Shown one piece after another: positions 1 to 10,900 of a stretch of 64,000 nucleotides of DNA. The notes below the pieces were generated by a model. It searched no databases. It saw nothing but the letters and a program-made list of their open reading frames with translations, and was not told the DNA's origin. Position numbers and translations under genes: made by a program. Every line of letters begins with the position of its first letter. The stretch's first letter is position 1. Source of the DNA: Gibbula magus (taxonomy: Eukaryota; Mollusca; Gastropoda; Trochida; Trochidae). The DNA is taken from NCBI GenBank assembly GCA_936450465.1, contig OW388296.1:17030526-17094525 (forward strand), given 5' to 3'.

Positions 1-107
1 TTTTATGATATTCATAATGTTTGACATCACTATGGCTTAATTTCAAATTAAGTTTCTTTCTTATTACCACGGAAATAGGTAACACGAGGGTATATCATCA
101 ATACAGT

Positions 108-2582
108 ATGTGCAAATAGGTCACCTCCAGGCAGTACAGAACGCTGCTGCTTGACTACTGTAACTCTATTCTCTATGGTCAACCTGAAGAACATATTGGT
201 CACCTCCTGGCAGTACAGAACGCTGCTGCTTGACTACTGTAACTCTACTCTCTATGGTCAACCTGCAGAACAAATTGGTCACCTCCAGGCAGTACAGAAC
301 GCTGCTGCTTGACAACTGTAACTCTACTCCCTATGGTCTACCTACAGAACAGATTGGTCACCTCCTGGCAGTAAAGAACGCTGCTGCTTGACTACTGTAA
401 CTCTACTCTCTATGGTCTACCTGCAGAACAGATTGGTCACCTCCAGGCAGTACAGAACGCTGCTGCTTGACAACTGTTACTCTACTCTCTATGGTCTACG
501 TGCAGAACATATTGGTCACCTCCGGGCAGTAGAGAACGCTGCTGCCTGACTACTGTAACTCTACTCTCTTTGGTCTACGTGCATAACGGATTGGTCACCT
601 CCTGGCAGTACAGAACGCTGCTGCTTGACTACTGTAACTCTACTCTCTATGGTCTACCTGCAGAACAGATTGGTCACCCCCAGGTAGTACAGAACGCTGC
701 TGCTTGACTACTGTAACTCTACCCTCTATGGTCTACGTGGGGAACATATTGGTCACCTCCAGGCAGTAGAGAACGCTGCTGCTTGACTACTGTAACTCTA
801 CTCTCTTTGGTCTACCTGCGGAACAGATTGGTCACCTCCAGGCAGTAGAGAACGCTGCTGCTTGACTACTGTAACTCTACCCTCTATGATCTACGTGCAG
901 AACAGATTGGTCACCTCCAAGGAAGTACAGAACGCTGCTGCTTGACAACTGTAACTCTACTCTCTATGGTCTACGTGCAGAACAGATTGGTCGCCTCCAG
1001 GCAGTAGAGAACGCTGCTGCTTGACAACTGTAACTCTACTCTCTATGGTCTACCTGCAGAACAGATTGGTCACCTCCAGGCAGTACAGAACGCTGCTGCT
1101 TGACAACTGTAACTCTACTCTCTATGGTCTATGTGCAGAACATATTGGTCGCCTCCAGGCAGTGGAGAACGCTGCTGCTTGACAACTGTAACTCTTCTCT
1201 CTATGGTCTACCAGCAGAAGAGATTGATCACCTCCAGGCAGTAGAGAACGTTGCTGCTTGACAACTGTAACTCTACTCTCTATGGTCTACCAGCAGAAGA
1301 GATTGGTCACCTCCAGGCAGTAGAGAACGCTTCTGCTTGACTACTGTAACTCTACTCTCTATGGTCTATGTGCAGAACAGATTGGTCACCTCCAAGGAAG
1401 TACAGAACGCTGCTGCTTGACAACTGTAACTCTACTCTCTATGGTCTACGTGCAGAACAGATTGGTCGCCTCCAGGCAGTAGAGAATGCTGCTGCTTGAC
1501 AACTGTAACTCTACTCTCTATGGTCTATGTGCAGAACATATTGGTCGCCTCCAGGCAGTAGAGAACGCTGCTGCTTGACAACTGTAACTCTACTCTCTAT
1601 GGTCTACGTGCAGAACATATTGGTCGCCTCCAGGCAGTACAGAACGCTGCTGCTTGACAACTGTAACTCTACTCTCTATGGTCTATGTGCAGAACATATT
1701 GGTCGCCTCCAGGCAGTGGAGAACGCTGCTGCTTGACAACTGTAACTCTTCTCTCTATGGTCTACCAGCAGAAGAGATTAACCACCTCCAGGCAGTAGAG
1801 AACGCTTCTGCTTGACTACTGTAACTCTACTCTCTATGGTCTATGTGCAGAACAGATTGGTCACCTCCAGGCAGTAGAGAACGCTGCTGCTTGACAACTG
1901 TAACTCTACTCTCTATGGTCTACGTGCAGAACAGATTGGTCACCTCCAGGCAGTAGAGAACGCTGCTGCTTGACAAATGTAACTCTACTCTCTATGGTCT
2001 ACCTGCAGAACAGATTGATCACCTCCAGGCAGTAGAGAACGCTGCTGCTTGACAACTGTAACTCTACTCTCTATGGTCTACCAGCAGAAGAGATTGGTCA
2101 CCTCCAGGCAGTAGAGAACGCTTCTGCTTGACTACTGTAACTTTACTCTCTATGGTCTATGTGCAGAACAGATTGGTCACCTCCAGGCAGTACAGAACGC
2201 TGCTGCTTGACAACTGTAACTCTACTCTCTATGGTCTACGTGCAGAACAGATTGGTCAACTCCAGGCAGTAGAGAACGCTGCTGCTTGACAACTGTAACT
2301 CTACTCTCTATGGTCTACCTGCAGAACAGATTGATCACCTCCAGGCAGTAGAGAACGCTGCTGCTTGACAACTGTAACTCTACTCTCTATGGTCTACTTG
2401 CAGAACATATTGGTCGCCTCCAGGCAGTAGAGAACGCTGCTGCTTGACTACTGTAACTCTACTCTCTATGGTCTACCAGCAGAACATATTGGTCGCCTCC
2501 AGGCAGTAGAGAACGCTGCTGCTTGACAACTGTATCTCTACTCTCTATGGTCTACCAGCAGAAGAGATTGGTCACCTCCAGG
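108..2582. repeat. 79-bp tandem repeat array, about 31 copies
   Basis: A unit of about 79 bp repeats head to tail with a few percent divergence between copies. Landmarks are ATTGGTCACCTCCAGG, AACGCTGCTGCTTGAC and CTCTATGGTCTAC, and spacing was measured from successive ATTGGTC words (195, 274 and so on). Variants such as CAACTGT versus CTACTGT and CCTGCAG versus CCAGCAG alternate, and rare variants recur about 475 and 554 bp apart. This indicates block duplication of 6-7 units. Short open frames inside are by-products of the repeat. The array ends abruptly at 2582, about 115 bp before the likely poly(A) signal of the neighbouring minus-strand gene. Confidence 0.97.
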
Positions 2583-2697
2583 ATAGCGAGCCGCGTTCAT
2601 AAAAACTTTAAAAAAACACCTTGATTAGTTGTTTAGACAATTCATTACAATTTCACAATTCATAACCAACACAGTCATCAGTATCCCAAAGCGTATA

Positions 2698-2703
2698 TTT
2701 TAT
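2698..2703 (-). promoter_or_regulatory. Candidate poly(A) signal of the NXPE-like gene
   Basis: The plus strand reads TTTATT, which is AATAAA on the minus strand, about 200 bp past the stop codon at 2899-2901. Position and sequence fit a canonical polyadenylation signal. No GU-rich downstream element was tested. Confidence 0.5.
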
Positions 2704-2898
2704 TGGTACTGCAAATCAAGGATCATGACCAAAGTTTATTCTCTAACAAAATACCCATCAATCCCAAAACGTGCATCAGTCAACCGTTGATCCTAAACCG
2801 CAACTCCCTCCAGTTGTAGACCAAACAATAGTCTCACACTGTTCTAAGACATTCACGTCCCATACAACCCATCCACACAATTATGATTTAATGAACAA

Positions 2899-3697
2899 TT
2901 AAAGACAAATCAAAGAGAATAAGTAGTTCATTATCATTGTCAGTAATGTCTGGCCAGGGTGTAAGTCTTGATTTTCAATTGCAACAGTCATATCCCACAG
3001 ATCGAGATACATGACATCATCTTGCAAATCTCTAAATTCCTCTAGTAAAATCTTTGATGCGATATTTCCCCAAAAATCATCTTTGGGGTAAGTAACACCG
3101 GACATTGCATGAGGACCTTTGACAATCACTTTAGTTTTTGGGGCTCGATGTTTCAGTTTTTTTAAAGCCTCGATGGTTATCTTAACACTTTCACGCAGAA
3201 CCTCTGGATGCTGTGTTTGAAAATGAGCATAGAAATGAAGCACAATGATATCATTAGATCCAGCCGGAATTGAGTTGATGTATTTAGGAGGTGCATGCAC
3301 TTGACTCATTGCAGCTTTCTTTCCACCATAATTAAACGGCATTCCATGTACAGAATATGTTATACTGAATGTTCTTAATTCGTCTTCTGCAATGGAAAAG
3401 TCGTACCATTTCTCAGACTTCCATTTCTCTGTTGTCAGTATCAAATTTAAGTATGATTTTAAAAACTCGAACATTTGTCTAGATGTCGAATCTCCAATGA
3501 ACCACAACCGTCGACCCTTCAGACATTTTCTGGTTGAGTTTACACTCATGTTGATTGTATTGGAACAGAATAAAGGAATCCAGCGTCCTTTGTATACATA
3601 ACCAAGCGGAGTTCTTGCTCTCCACGTTTCTCTTGCAGGGATATTATTGCAGGGGAGAGAACTCTGTAGACCGATTCCATGGAGTTGCTTATTGGCA
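2899..3697 (-). CDS. NXPE-like terminal exon (PC-esterase-like domain)
   Basis: This exon encodes about 266 residues ending at a stop. It contains LGYVYKGRWIPLFC, the strand-turn RRLWFIGDSTSRQM with the GDS nucleophile motif, IIVLHFYAHF, VIVKGPHAMS and a C-terminal DLHPG. Together these give the order of blocks expected of the NXPE C-terminal domain. The frame is open further upstream to 3783, but that part lies behind consensus acceptor AGs and is probably intron. The 5' edge is 3697 if spliced directly to the exon at 6985, or 3707 if the TTGCAG acceptor is used with an unseen intermediate exon. Confidence 0.85.
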
Positions 3698-6600
3698 CTG
3701 ATGGTTCCTGCAATTGTAGAAAAGAACGTTGGTGTGGACAATTTGATATTTCTAAGTTCACTCAGACAGAATATCCAGAACATTTATTGTTTATGTACGT
3801 TGTATTAGGTGTGTCGCATTCACAGGTTTGTCAACCTGCTGTCATCAAAACATTATGCATTGTGGGAATTTTCGAATGCATGTTGACAAATGGGAACATA
3901 CTGAGCATACTGGCCATTGCGATTCACACGCTATTCCAAAACTAATCAAATTAAAACTTTCAAAATGAATACGACCCAGTTAAATTAAAGTTTAAACCAC
4001 AGTCAAGGGCCAAAGCTCTCTAAATATGAAAACGCATATGATTATAACCCATGTATATCCAAAGCATATTAAAAATTCAGTTGTAGAAGTTGAACACAGG
4101 TATTGTTAGTCTAAAATCGGCAAGCTCAGTGCTCTATAAGTCAAGGGCCATAACTCTGAAAACATGAATCCGAACGATCTCAAAAAGCACATCCGTATGA
4201 CCCATGTATATCCAAAGTATCCAAGAGTTTCAAAAAGATAAGTCGAAAACTGTGGAGAAGTTGATTTCAGAACACAGGTACTGTCAGTATGTAATCAGAA
4301 AGCCGAGTGCTCTAAGTCAAGGGCAATAACTCTGAAAATATTAATCCGATAAGTAAAAAAACAAACATGCGTATCACCGATGTATGCGTAAAGTTTCAGA
4401 AAGATTGGTCAAAACCTGGAAGGAGTTGATTTCAGAATACAAGTAACGTTTTCGGGACGGACAGACGGGCTGCACCACGACAATAACCCCCTTGGGTTTC
4501 GCCCGGGAGTGAAAAAGGGGAATAAGCTTAGGGATTGTTCTCAAAGTGTTGAAATAGTTGGTGATAGATTCATTTGTATTCATAACAGAAGATTCCATGA
4601 ATAATTACTTAATTATCTTAAACCATAAAAGTTTTCTGTCATACATGTACACATTTAGTCGAAATAGTCAGTCATAAATTCCTTATTTTTTACAATGTAT
4701 ACAAATTAGATTATATATGATAACGTTCTTCAAAGGCAGATATACTCGGTAATCTGGTGAATGCATCTGGAAAGTTTCAATAAATATTAACATCAGGTGT
4801 TGGAGATGAGCTTTGAAACGAAATAAATAGTTGTACTCAAGACCTCCACTTTTGATCAGTTTACCATATAAGAGAGGATTCTAAACATAAACTCTAAATG
4901 TATAGACTTTTAAGAGAATTTAAAGTGATCCATATGTGTGCTTGTAACCGTAACCCTTCTACAGTACCTGAGTCCCTAAACCCTTCAACTCTCGTTTTGC
5001 TGGAGGCTGCTTACACATTGCTATTTAGCATACACTTTTTTCAGCCAATGAAATATCGTGTCTCATCCGGGTTCTGCCAATGTTGGTCGAAAATGTTCGA
5101 TCACTGTTTGGTTAGTTTAAGCCATTCAAGTGTTATTGGGCTCATGGAATCAGGGTATTGTAGGCGGGTAGTGGATACAAATACAATCATGGAGCAGGAT
5201 GTAAACTTTTAACTCAAGTACCTACTATTGATTGCAATAACCTTGACGGATGCGTTCATAAGGCCGTTGTCCTTGCTGAAAAGAAATTGAACATATACAG
5301 CAACTGATAACAAGTTCTCAGAATTTCTAAAAAGCTTACTTAAAGGCGCTGTAGCACGTTTTTCTTACTGAAATAAAGGTATGTCACGAAAGGCAAATAA
5401 ATGTTACCAATGACGTAATAATACTACTGAATTAATAATAAAAAAAAGGTTCTAAAACGAACGGTTATGCATGCGAGTCCATTACCCTTCGAGCAGCCAT
5501 TTTGATGTGTTTACATTAAGATGGTCGCTCTAAGGTAGTTCAAGTGATCTGACCAGTGTAGCGATTGTAGCGATACCTAAACACTCTAAGTATATAGAAC
5601 GTCGAGTGGGTATTTCCAAAGATATGATTTGTCAAAACGTTTAAATGCTAGCATGTGGATAGCACAGGTTTTTGATGAAATATCGAGTGAACAAAACTTT
5701 AAAAGGATGTCCGAAATATATTATTTTCTATTGAATAATCAACTGCAATTGGTTCATTAGACTATTTTGTGGAAAATGATACCCCAAAAAATCCATATGT
5801 TGTTCCTATATTAAACTAGAGCGACTTTAACTATGCCGAAAAATCGTCTGCTTTTCACCCACGAACAACAAACGAAAAGTTGGGCAAGCCTTAGAGGATT
5901 GAAAGGTAATCGGAAGTGACTTACGTGAAGGGATGGGGTGTAAACATTCGCTTACTATTTACAATTGCAAACACTGGGGAATCGCTCACTCAATCTGTTA
6001 TATCTACACTTGAAATGCCCATCGCTGTTCTGCTGTAAACTGTTCGAGTAATGTTGGTTATCAAGTTTCACTTTTAAAATGTCCCAAAATATCGTTATAT
6101 ATATCAAATATAATTGATATGAATATTGAAAGACGGTGGATTCATAGACGTGCGTAGACATAGGATAAAATCAATGCTTATGAGATATAAGATGACAAAA
6201 TGAAACCAAGATATGATAATATGAACGAAGTATAGTTGAAACAACGAAATCAGATATTCGGTGTTGTTGGTTTTTGGGTTTGTTTTTTTTTAGAATGTTT
6301 GTGTTTAAAATAAAACAACAAACGTGAGATTAGCAGACACCGGCGAAGTAGGCCCTACTGTAAGCCATCAACAATCAAAGCACATCACAACATCCTGTTT
6401 TTTTAACGTTGTTATTCAACCGACAACCTAATTTACTTACTGTACATTACTACAATCAAAACAACTCACCACATATTTTAAAACATCAAAAGTAATTGGT
6501 TATCAACGAAAATAATACGTCCATGAATTCACTGTTTAAGAATCCACCTCCGAAAACACTACATCCCAGTGTTACATTTTACTATTTAGTTATAACTTAT

Positions 6601-9600
6601 TAACAATAACATTAAATCACTTTTATTTCATTAGATGGTAGCATATCTGTCAGTCTCAATGGGGAAGTCAAGTGCTCAAAGTAAATTGCCACATGAATAA
6701 ATACATTTTGGAATGTAGGAGCCCCTTCTGGGACGGACAGTCGCGCCACGATATATATCTTCTCCGGGTTTGTTTGTTTTTTGGTGTTTTTTTAATCCTT
6801 TCAGCATTATGTAACAAAGTTGCAGAGCCCATTTCTTGGCTCATCAGATCCCAAAAGAATTAAAGCATGATTGACATTGCAATTGATGTCAATCAGAACG
6901 GGTACGCACAGTTTCGACAGAAATAATATTATTCAGTAGAGAAATTGCAAAATGACAACAAAAACTTTTCACTTCTGTACTTACTGTTCAAGAATGCGTT
7001 TTCTTTCCAGGGTCAATTTGGGTAAAACTTTCTTCCATTGAGTAAAAGCCCATTTTGAACATGCAAGTTTTTTCGGTTTTTCACAGAACCATGGCGAACC
7101 ATAATTCTTATTTCTGAGGTCACACGAACCCTTATAAGTTTTGGAAATATTAAAACTTCCTGTGCATGGAAGAATTTCAGTCACTGAACCATTCCTAAAT
7201 TCTCCAAAATACCGCCATTGTGTGTTGTCAGCCCTGAATTCCTTGTAAAGATGGGCAATTTTTTCTCGTGGTGTGAACACTTTTGCCTTTATAGTAATAC
7301 TTCCCGACCACAGTAACTTGACTCTGCCCTGGTAGCTTCCATCTCCATTGTCAACCACTGTTCCAGCAACTCCTGTCAAATGTCCACCTCTTGTCCAGAT
7401 TCTGATCTCATCACCTCCCTTGGTTTTGCGATGTCCGTCAACATCTCTAACTTTGATTTGTACAGTTACGGTGTCACCAACAAAATATATTATTTTCTTG
7501 TTTACAATACATATCTCTGATTCTGTTGACGATGCAAAAGAACGCCAGTTTGTGACTGGAGGATCGTTGAGTGTCATTCCCTCCCAGTCCACTATTGAGA
7601 ACATTTTCTTCTCCGGTAAGTCATCATATGCACTGATCACCTGCATCTTCGGAGGTTCTGTGTCCTTTATTAAGAAAGCCCATCTAAAATATAATTATTA
7701 GCATGAAAAAAAACAATTGTTTTGATAAGTTTAGAAGATAATAAGCTCACATAACCTTCTCTCTTCGTAGGTGAAGGAACTTCAAAATAGCAAAATAAAC
7801 ACCTATACTGTAATAATTAATATGTGCGTGTGCTTGGATGAAAGTGGTGTGTATAGAAATAGATGTATTTAAGACACAATGATTACCCAACATATATTGC
7901 ACTCAATCTTGGTTCTTGGAAACTTAGGGTTTGGTCATTTATTACAGGCGGTGGGAAGGGTAAAAAAGTGTCATGAAAATATTTACAAAAGGTTGTGGAG
8001 GGTCTTATTAAAATCGACAATAACGATATCGTATTTCTTACAGACTTAGTCATTATTATAAAGCCTTTGATAAAAGAAAAAAGGTACAAAATATGCTTGC
8101 TTTGAGAAGTTCAGGATTTGAACTTCATAGTAAGACTGCTTAATGTTAAAACATGATGCTAGTATGATAAATCTCCATTTGTTCTCTCCTTTGTTCAGTG
8201 CTATTTATAGAAACGAAAGTAGGAAAGTAGATATGCACCCCCAAATCTGAAATGTTTTGGGAAGATACCTCGCACCTAGGTGATCAAAGTTCGATTGGTC
8301 TTGACCCCCTCAAATATTACCCAAGTTTACCCAAAACCTTTAAACAACTTCTCCGAAACGAGTTGACATAGGAAACTGACATTTTCAGAATACCATTGTT
8401 GTTACATGGGGACTAACGACTGCTCATTTGGTCTTGATCCCATCAAATATGTTAAGTTAAGGTAGTAAATGAAATTAATTCAAATTGAAATTGTCAATTT
8501 CAAAATACACTTGCATGTTTTCAAAACATGATTAATCGGGTGACGGTTGTCTTTCCTAACTGTGCGTTTTCTCCACTTATTTGGGGTAGAAAAAATCTGC
8601 AAAATATTAAGTGTACATGTATATATTTCAATGAGATAGATTGTTGGCAATGTCCCGATACACTAAACGCCAAAAGAAACGTTACCCCCCACTCCTTTTG
8701 TTAATAGATTTTTAAGTATCAAAGATATTTAAGAAATGAATGGTTCAAAAGAAAGCCGAATAACGTAGCTTTGTACTAATAACACGTTTAGAGTCATGAT
8801 AGATTCATATTGTGGCAAAATGCAGCTTGCTTAAGAAGTTTAAAATTGTCCGGTTTTCGACCAGGCTGGTAGTAACCAATAAATGTGATTTAGATGTCCA
8901 GAAGAAGTTGAAAGTAAACTTTTACTTTTGTGACTAGACAAAAAGTTTGTATGCTTTACATCATAACCCCTAAACGATGAAAATACTGTTATTGAGTAAG
9001 TTTAAGTGTGGAACTTATGAAATATATTTTCTAGTCGTTAAAGATCTTTTCTCGTAATTTACCTTAGTGAAAACGAGTTTACAAACGCATTGGCAACATC
9101 GTTAATACGTATAGATTAATTTGATAAAAATTAACATTAAAGAGCCATCATGAATATTGATGAACACATGCCAAAAATCCGTGAAATATATACACTTAAT
9201 TTTTCACAGATGTTTTCGACCCCAAATAAGCCGAGACATTGCACTAATTAGTAAAGGTGTTTTCCAGTCTAAATATAGATCTAGTCTATTATTTTCCAGC
9301 GCAAAGCATTATCATCTAACTCACACACTGCATACAAAGACACGGAAGAAAAACAAATTGTATGAGCAATGAAAGAAATTCAAATATATAATTTTTGGTG
9401 GTTATTTATTTACCATTTCATTTAATTATATATTTGCTACAGATAGTTGAATAAATGTTTTACCCAACAAAGGTATTTTGCTTGAATTTTATAACCAGTG
9501 AGAATATATTTGTCATAATTTGTCGGTCTTATCTCAATAAAAAAAAAGTACATTAAACAGGCAATAATTTGTCTATTCTCAGGACATTTACAAACATTGT

Positions 9601-10228
9601 TTATAAACATTCAGTTATGTGTGACAAGGGTACCTTGCAAGAAAAGCACGTGCAGCACGTGGTTGCTATGGCGACTTGCGTTTTATGCAATAAAGGGGAT
9701 TATGTTTATGACGTCAGACACCCTTAACGCTCGTTACTCGAAGGGGTACTCTTTGAAACCAGATGTCATTACATTGTCGTGATGTGAACATTATTTGTGA
9801 ACAGCTTCTGAATTAACAGTTATACCTATCTGTACAACTTTGTCCATCTCTGAACACAACAGATACCTCATTTTTCATGTCATGTTTACATGTAGCTTTA
9901 TTGAATGTACTACCTATGTCGTCGTATGTATATAGTTTAAGGTCACTCTAACCTGTTTCTCTCACGTATGACATTTTGTTTTCATGTACACTATTGTCAA
10001 TCATGTGTTGTAAAATATGAAAAAAATAAAATAATTCTCTAGCGATTGACGTTATAAGTATATTTTCTGAAAATAAGTTTGTATTTGTATTTGAAACACT
10101 AACATCCTTGATGGCTTTTTAAAGTGATGAAAAAAAAATATTTTAATTTACCTTTCAAGCATCAGATATGCCAGTATACAAGCAGATACACAACAATAAC
10201 GAATGATGACTCCTCGCTTCATTGTCAT
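2899..10228 (-). CDS. NXPE family member (neurexophilin and PC-esterase domain-like), three coding exons
   Basis: Join on the minus strand: 10228-10152, 7683-6985, 3697-2899, about 524 residues, close to the usual 540-560 of NXPE proteins. Exon 1 gives a short cytoplasmic tail and a hydrophobic signal-anchor (about residues 8-24). Exon 2 gives the N-terminal beta-sandwich (filamin/neurexophilin-like) region with the turn DNGDGSY. Exon 3 gives the C-terminal PC-esterase-like domain, with GDS (about 327-329) and a late DLHP (about 503-506) in the positions of the catalytic Ser and Asp/His. Exon 1 to exon 2 phase is exact (AG+A = Arg). The exon 2 to exon 3 join needs the acceptor after ATCAG at 3698-3699. 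A better-looking acceptor 10 bp upstream is out of phase unless another exon exists. NXPE proteins are secretory-pathway proteins of poorly known activity. Which NXPE paralogue this is cannot be said. Confidence 0.85.
4003..4500. repeat. Degenerate three-copy dispersed repeat
   Basis: Three related copies of about 150-180 bp begin near 4003, 4139 and 4314. Each carries AGTCAAGGGC(C/A)A and CTCT, then an ACCCATGTAT/ACCGATGTAT block, and later a GAACACAGGTA-like block. The last copy runs into CGGGACGGACAGACGGGCTG. Words such as CAAGGGCAATAACTCT are very common in bivalve non-coding DNA; that is recollection, not a search result. Confidence 0.6.
5344..5826. mobile_element. Old TTAA-flanked MITE, long class
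   Basis: The element starts at TTAA (5340-5343) followed by AGGCGCTGTAGCACGTTTTT and ends at a decayed GAGCGACT next to TTAA (5827-5830). Internal sequence around 5500-5560 (CAGCCATTTTGATGTG, GGTAGTTCAAGTGATCT) is the reverse complement of 33150-33220 in another copy. It is shared with the family at 31459, 32838, 34994 and 54514. Confidence 0.65.
6985..7683 (-). CDS. NXPE-like exon 2 (N-terminal beta-sandwich domain)
   Basis: This exon is 699 bp. The acceptor is TATATTTTAG just before 7683 and the donor is GTAAGT (6984-6979). It is open throughout in the phase set by exon 1, and the open frame continues upstream of the first Met (WAFLIKDTEPPK). Family-like features are the opening IVNKKIIYFVGDTVTVQI, the filamin-type turn DNGDGSY, and a Cys-rich end (PCTG, GSCDL, WFCEKP, LACSKW) leading to the esterase domain. 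Confidence 0.85.
7684..10151 (-). other. Intron 1 of the NXPE-like gene
   Basis: A 2.5-kb AT-rich intron with no recognised exon. Two related blocks near 8290 and 8430 (TTGGTCTTGA..CC..TCAAATAT) are copies of a dispersed repeat. At 9645-9675 two CACGTG E-boxes sit beside GTTGCT-AT-GGCGAC, which fits the RFX X-box pattern. Confidence 0.55.
10152..10228 (-). CDS. NXPE-like exon 1 (signal-anchor)
   Basis: This exon is 77 bp, 25 codons plus two bases, starting at the ATG at 10228-10226. A second in-frame ATG lies two codons later. The peptide has Lys/Arg near the start, then a Cys/Ile/Val/Leu-rich stretch of about 17 residues, as in type II membrane proteins. It ends at donor GTAAAT (10151-10146). 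Its two leftover bases combine exactly with the single leading base of the exon at 7683. Confidence 0.75.
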
Positions 10229-10405
10229 CTATCTCTTGCTGGAGAACCCTGGAAGTATTTAGAAAAGTTGATATATTAGTGTTCATATTAGGGTATAGAT
10301 ATTTACAAAGATTTTCTCAAGATTGATTCATTATTTGTAGTTAATAGAGATTTCATCTTGAGTTTGTTAGGTTGTTGACAATATACCGTTGGTATACAGT
10401 ATATT

Positions 10406-10900
10406 TCAATCTGATAGATTTGTGAACGTTACACACATAAAGAAGTGATACTCGTCTTGTTTTTCTAAATTGCATAATTGACAGTTTCGTTCAGATACAT
10501 TTATATTTTGCCATCTCCCTTCATTATTCTTTAATCTTAAGAATCCACATCTAAATTTGATCAGTATCTTACGAAACTTTCTGTCAACAATACACAATAA
10601 ATATTTTTCAGGAGCTAGTAGACTTTTGAATTCTCTTTATACACAACATATTGAACTATTATTTAATACACGTGATGATTGGAAAAACATATTGACTGCA
10701 ATTTTTTTTAAATCATTTAAAGACGAAACTTTTTCACCGACCGTCTGGGAAATCCAAACATAACCAAAACCATCAGAATGAAGGATATATCTTATATATG
10801 AAGCATATGTATCACAATTATCATAGTACATTTGCATTCTACTATACATCGTATTGACACAATTCATTGCAGTGAAGACGCGATGCATAAGACACATTTA
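10406..10900 (-). mobile_element. Fragment of a non-LTR retrotransposon ORF2 C-terminus
   Basis: Read on the minus strand, 10897-10637 and 10597-10406 give pieces of the region after the reverse transcriptase. The order is GFGYVWISQTVG, then KFRKILIKFRCG...GRWQNINVSERNCQLC and DEYHFFMC, a conserved LINE C-terminal pattern. The pieces lie in different frames, so the copy is dead. It lies just upstream of the NXPE-like exon 1. Similar fragments occur at 20500-20745 and 29110-30070. Confidence 0.75.

Larger units (their letters stand above)
3698..6984 (-). other. Intron 2 of the NXPE-like gene
   Basis: This 3.3-kb intron has no recognised exon. It holds a degenerate threefold dispersed repeat (about 4003-4500) and an old TTAA-type MITE (5344-5826). 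A short stretch near 6722 (GGGACGGACAG) matches the end of the first repeat. Small open frames here show no family resemblance. Confidence 0.6.

Noticed and set aside
1527..1736. 69-codon frame within the left array
   Set aside because: Only a few unit variants are open; it is part of the 79-bp tandem repeat. The spaced copies were also considered as a CRISPR array and rejected: there are no unique spacers and this is an animal genome.
2899..3783. NXPE C-terminal exon starting at the Met at 3783
   Set aside because: The first 25-29 codons lie upstream of consensus acceptor AGs and look like intron. The domain starts after them.
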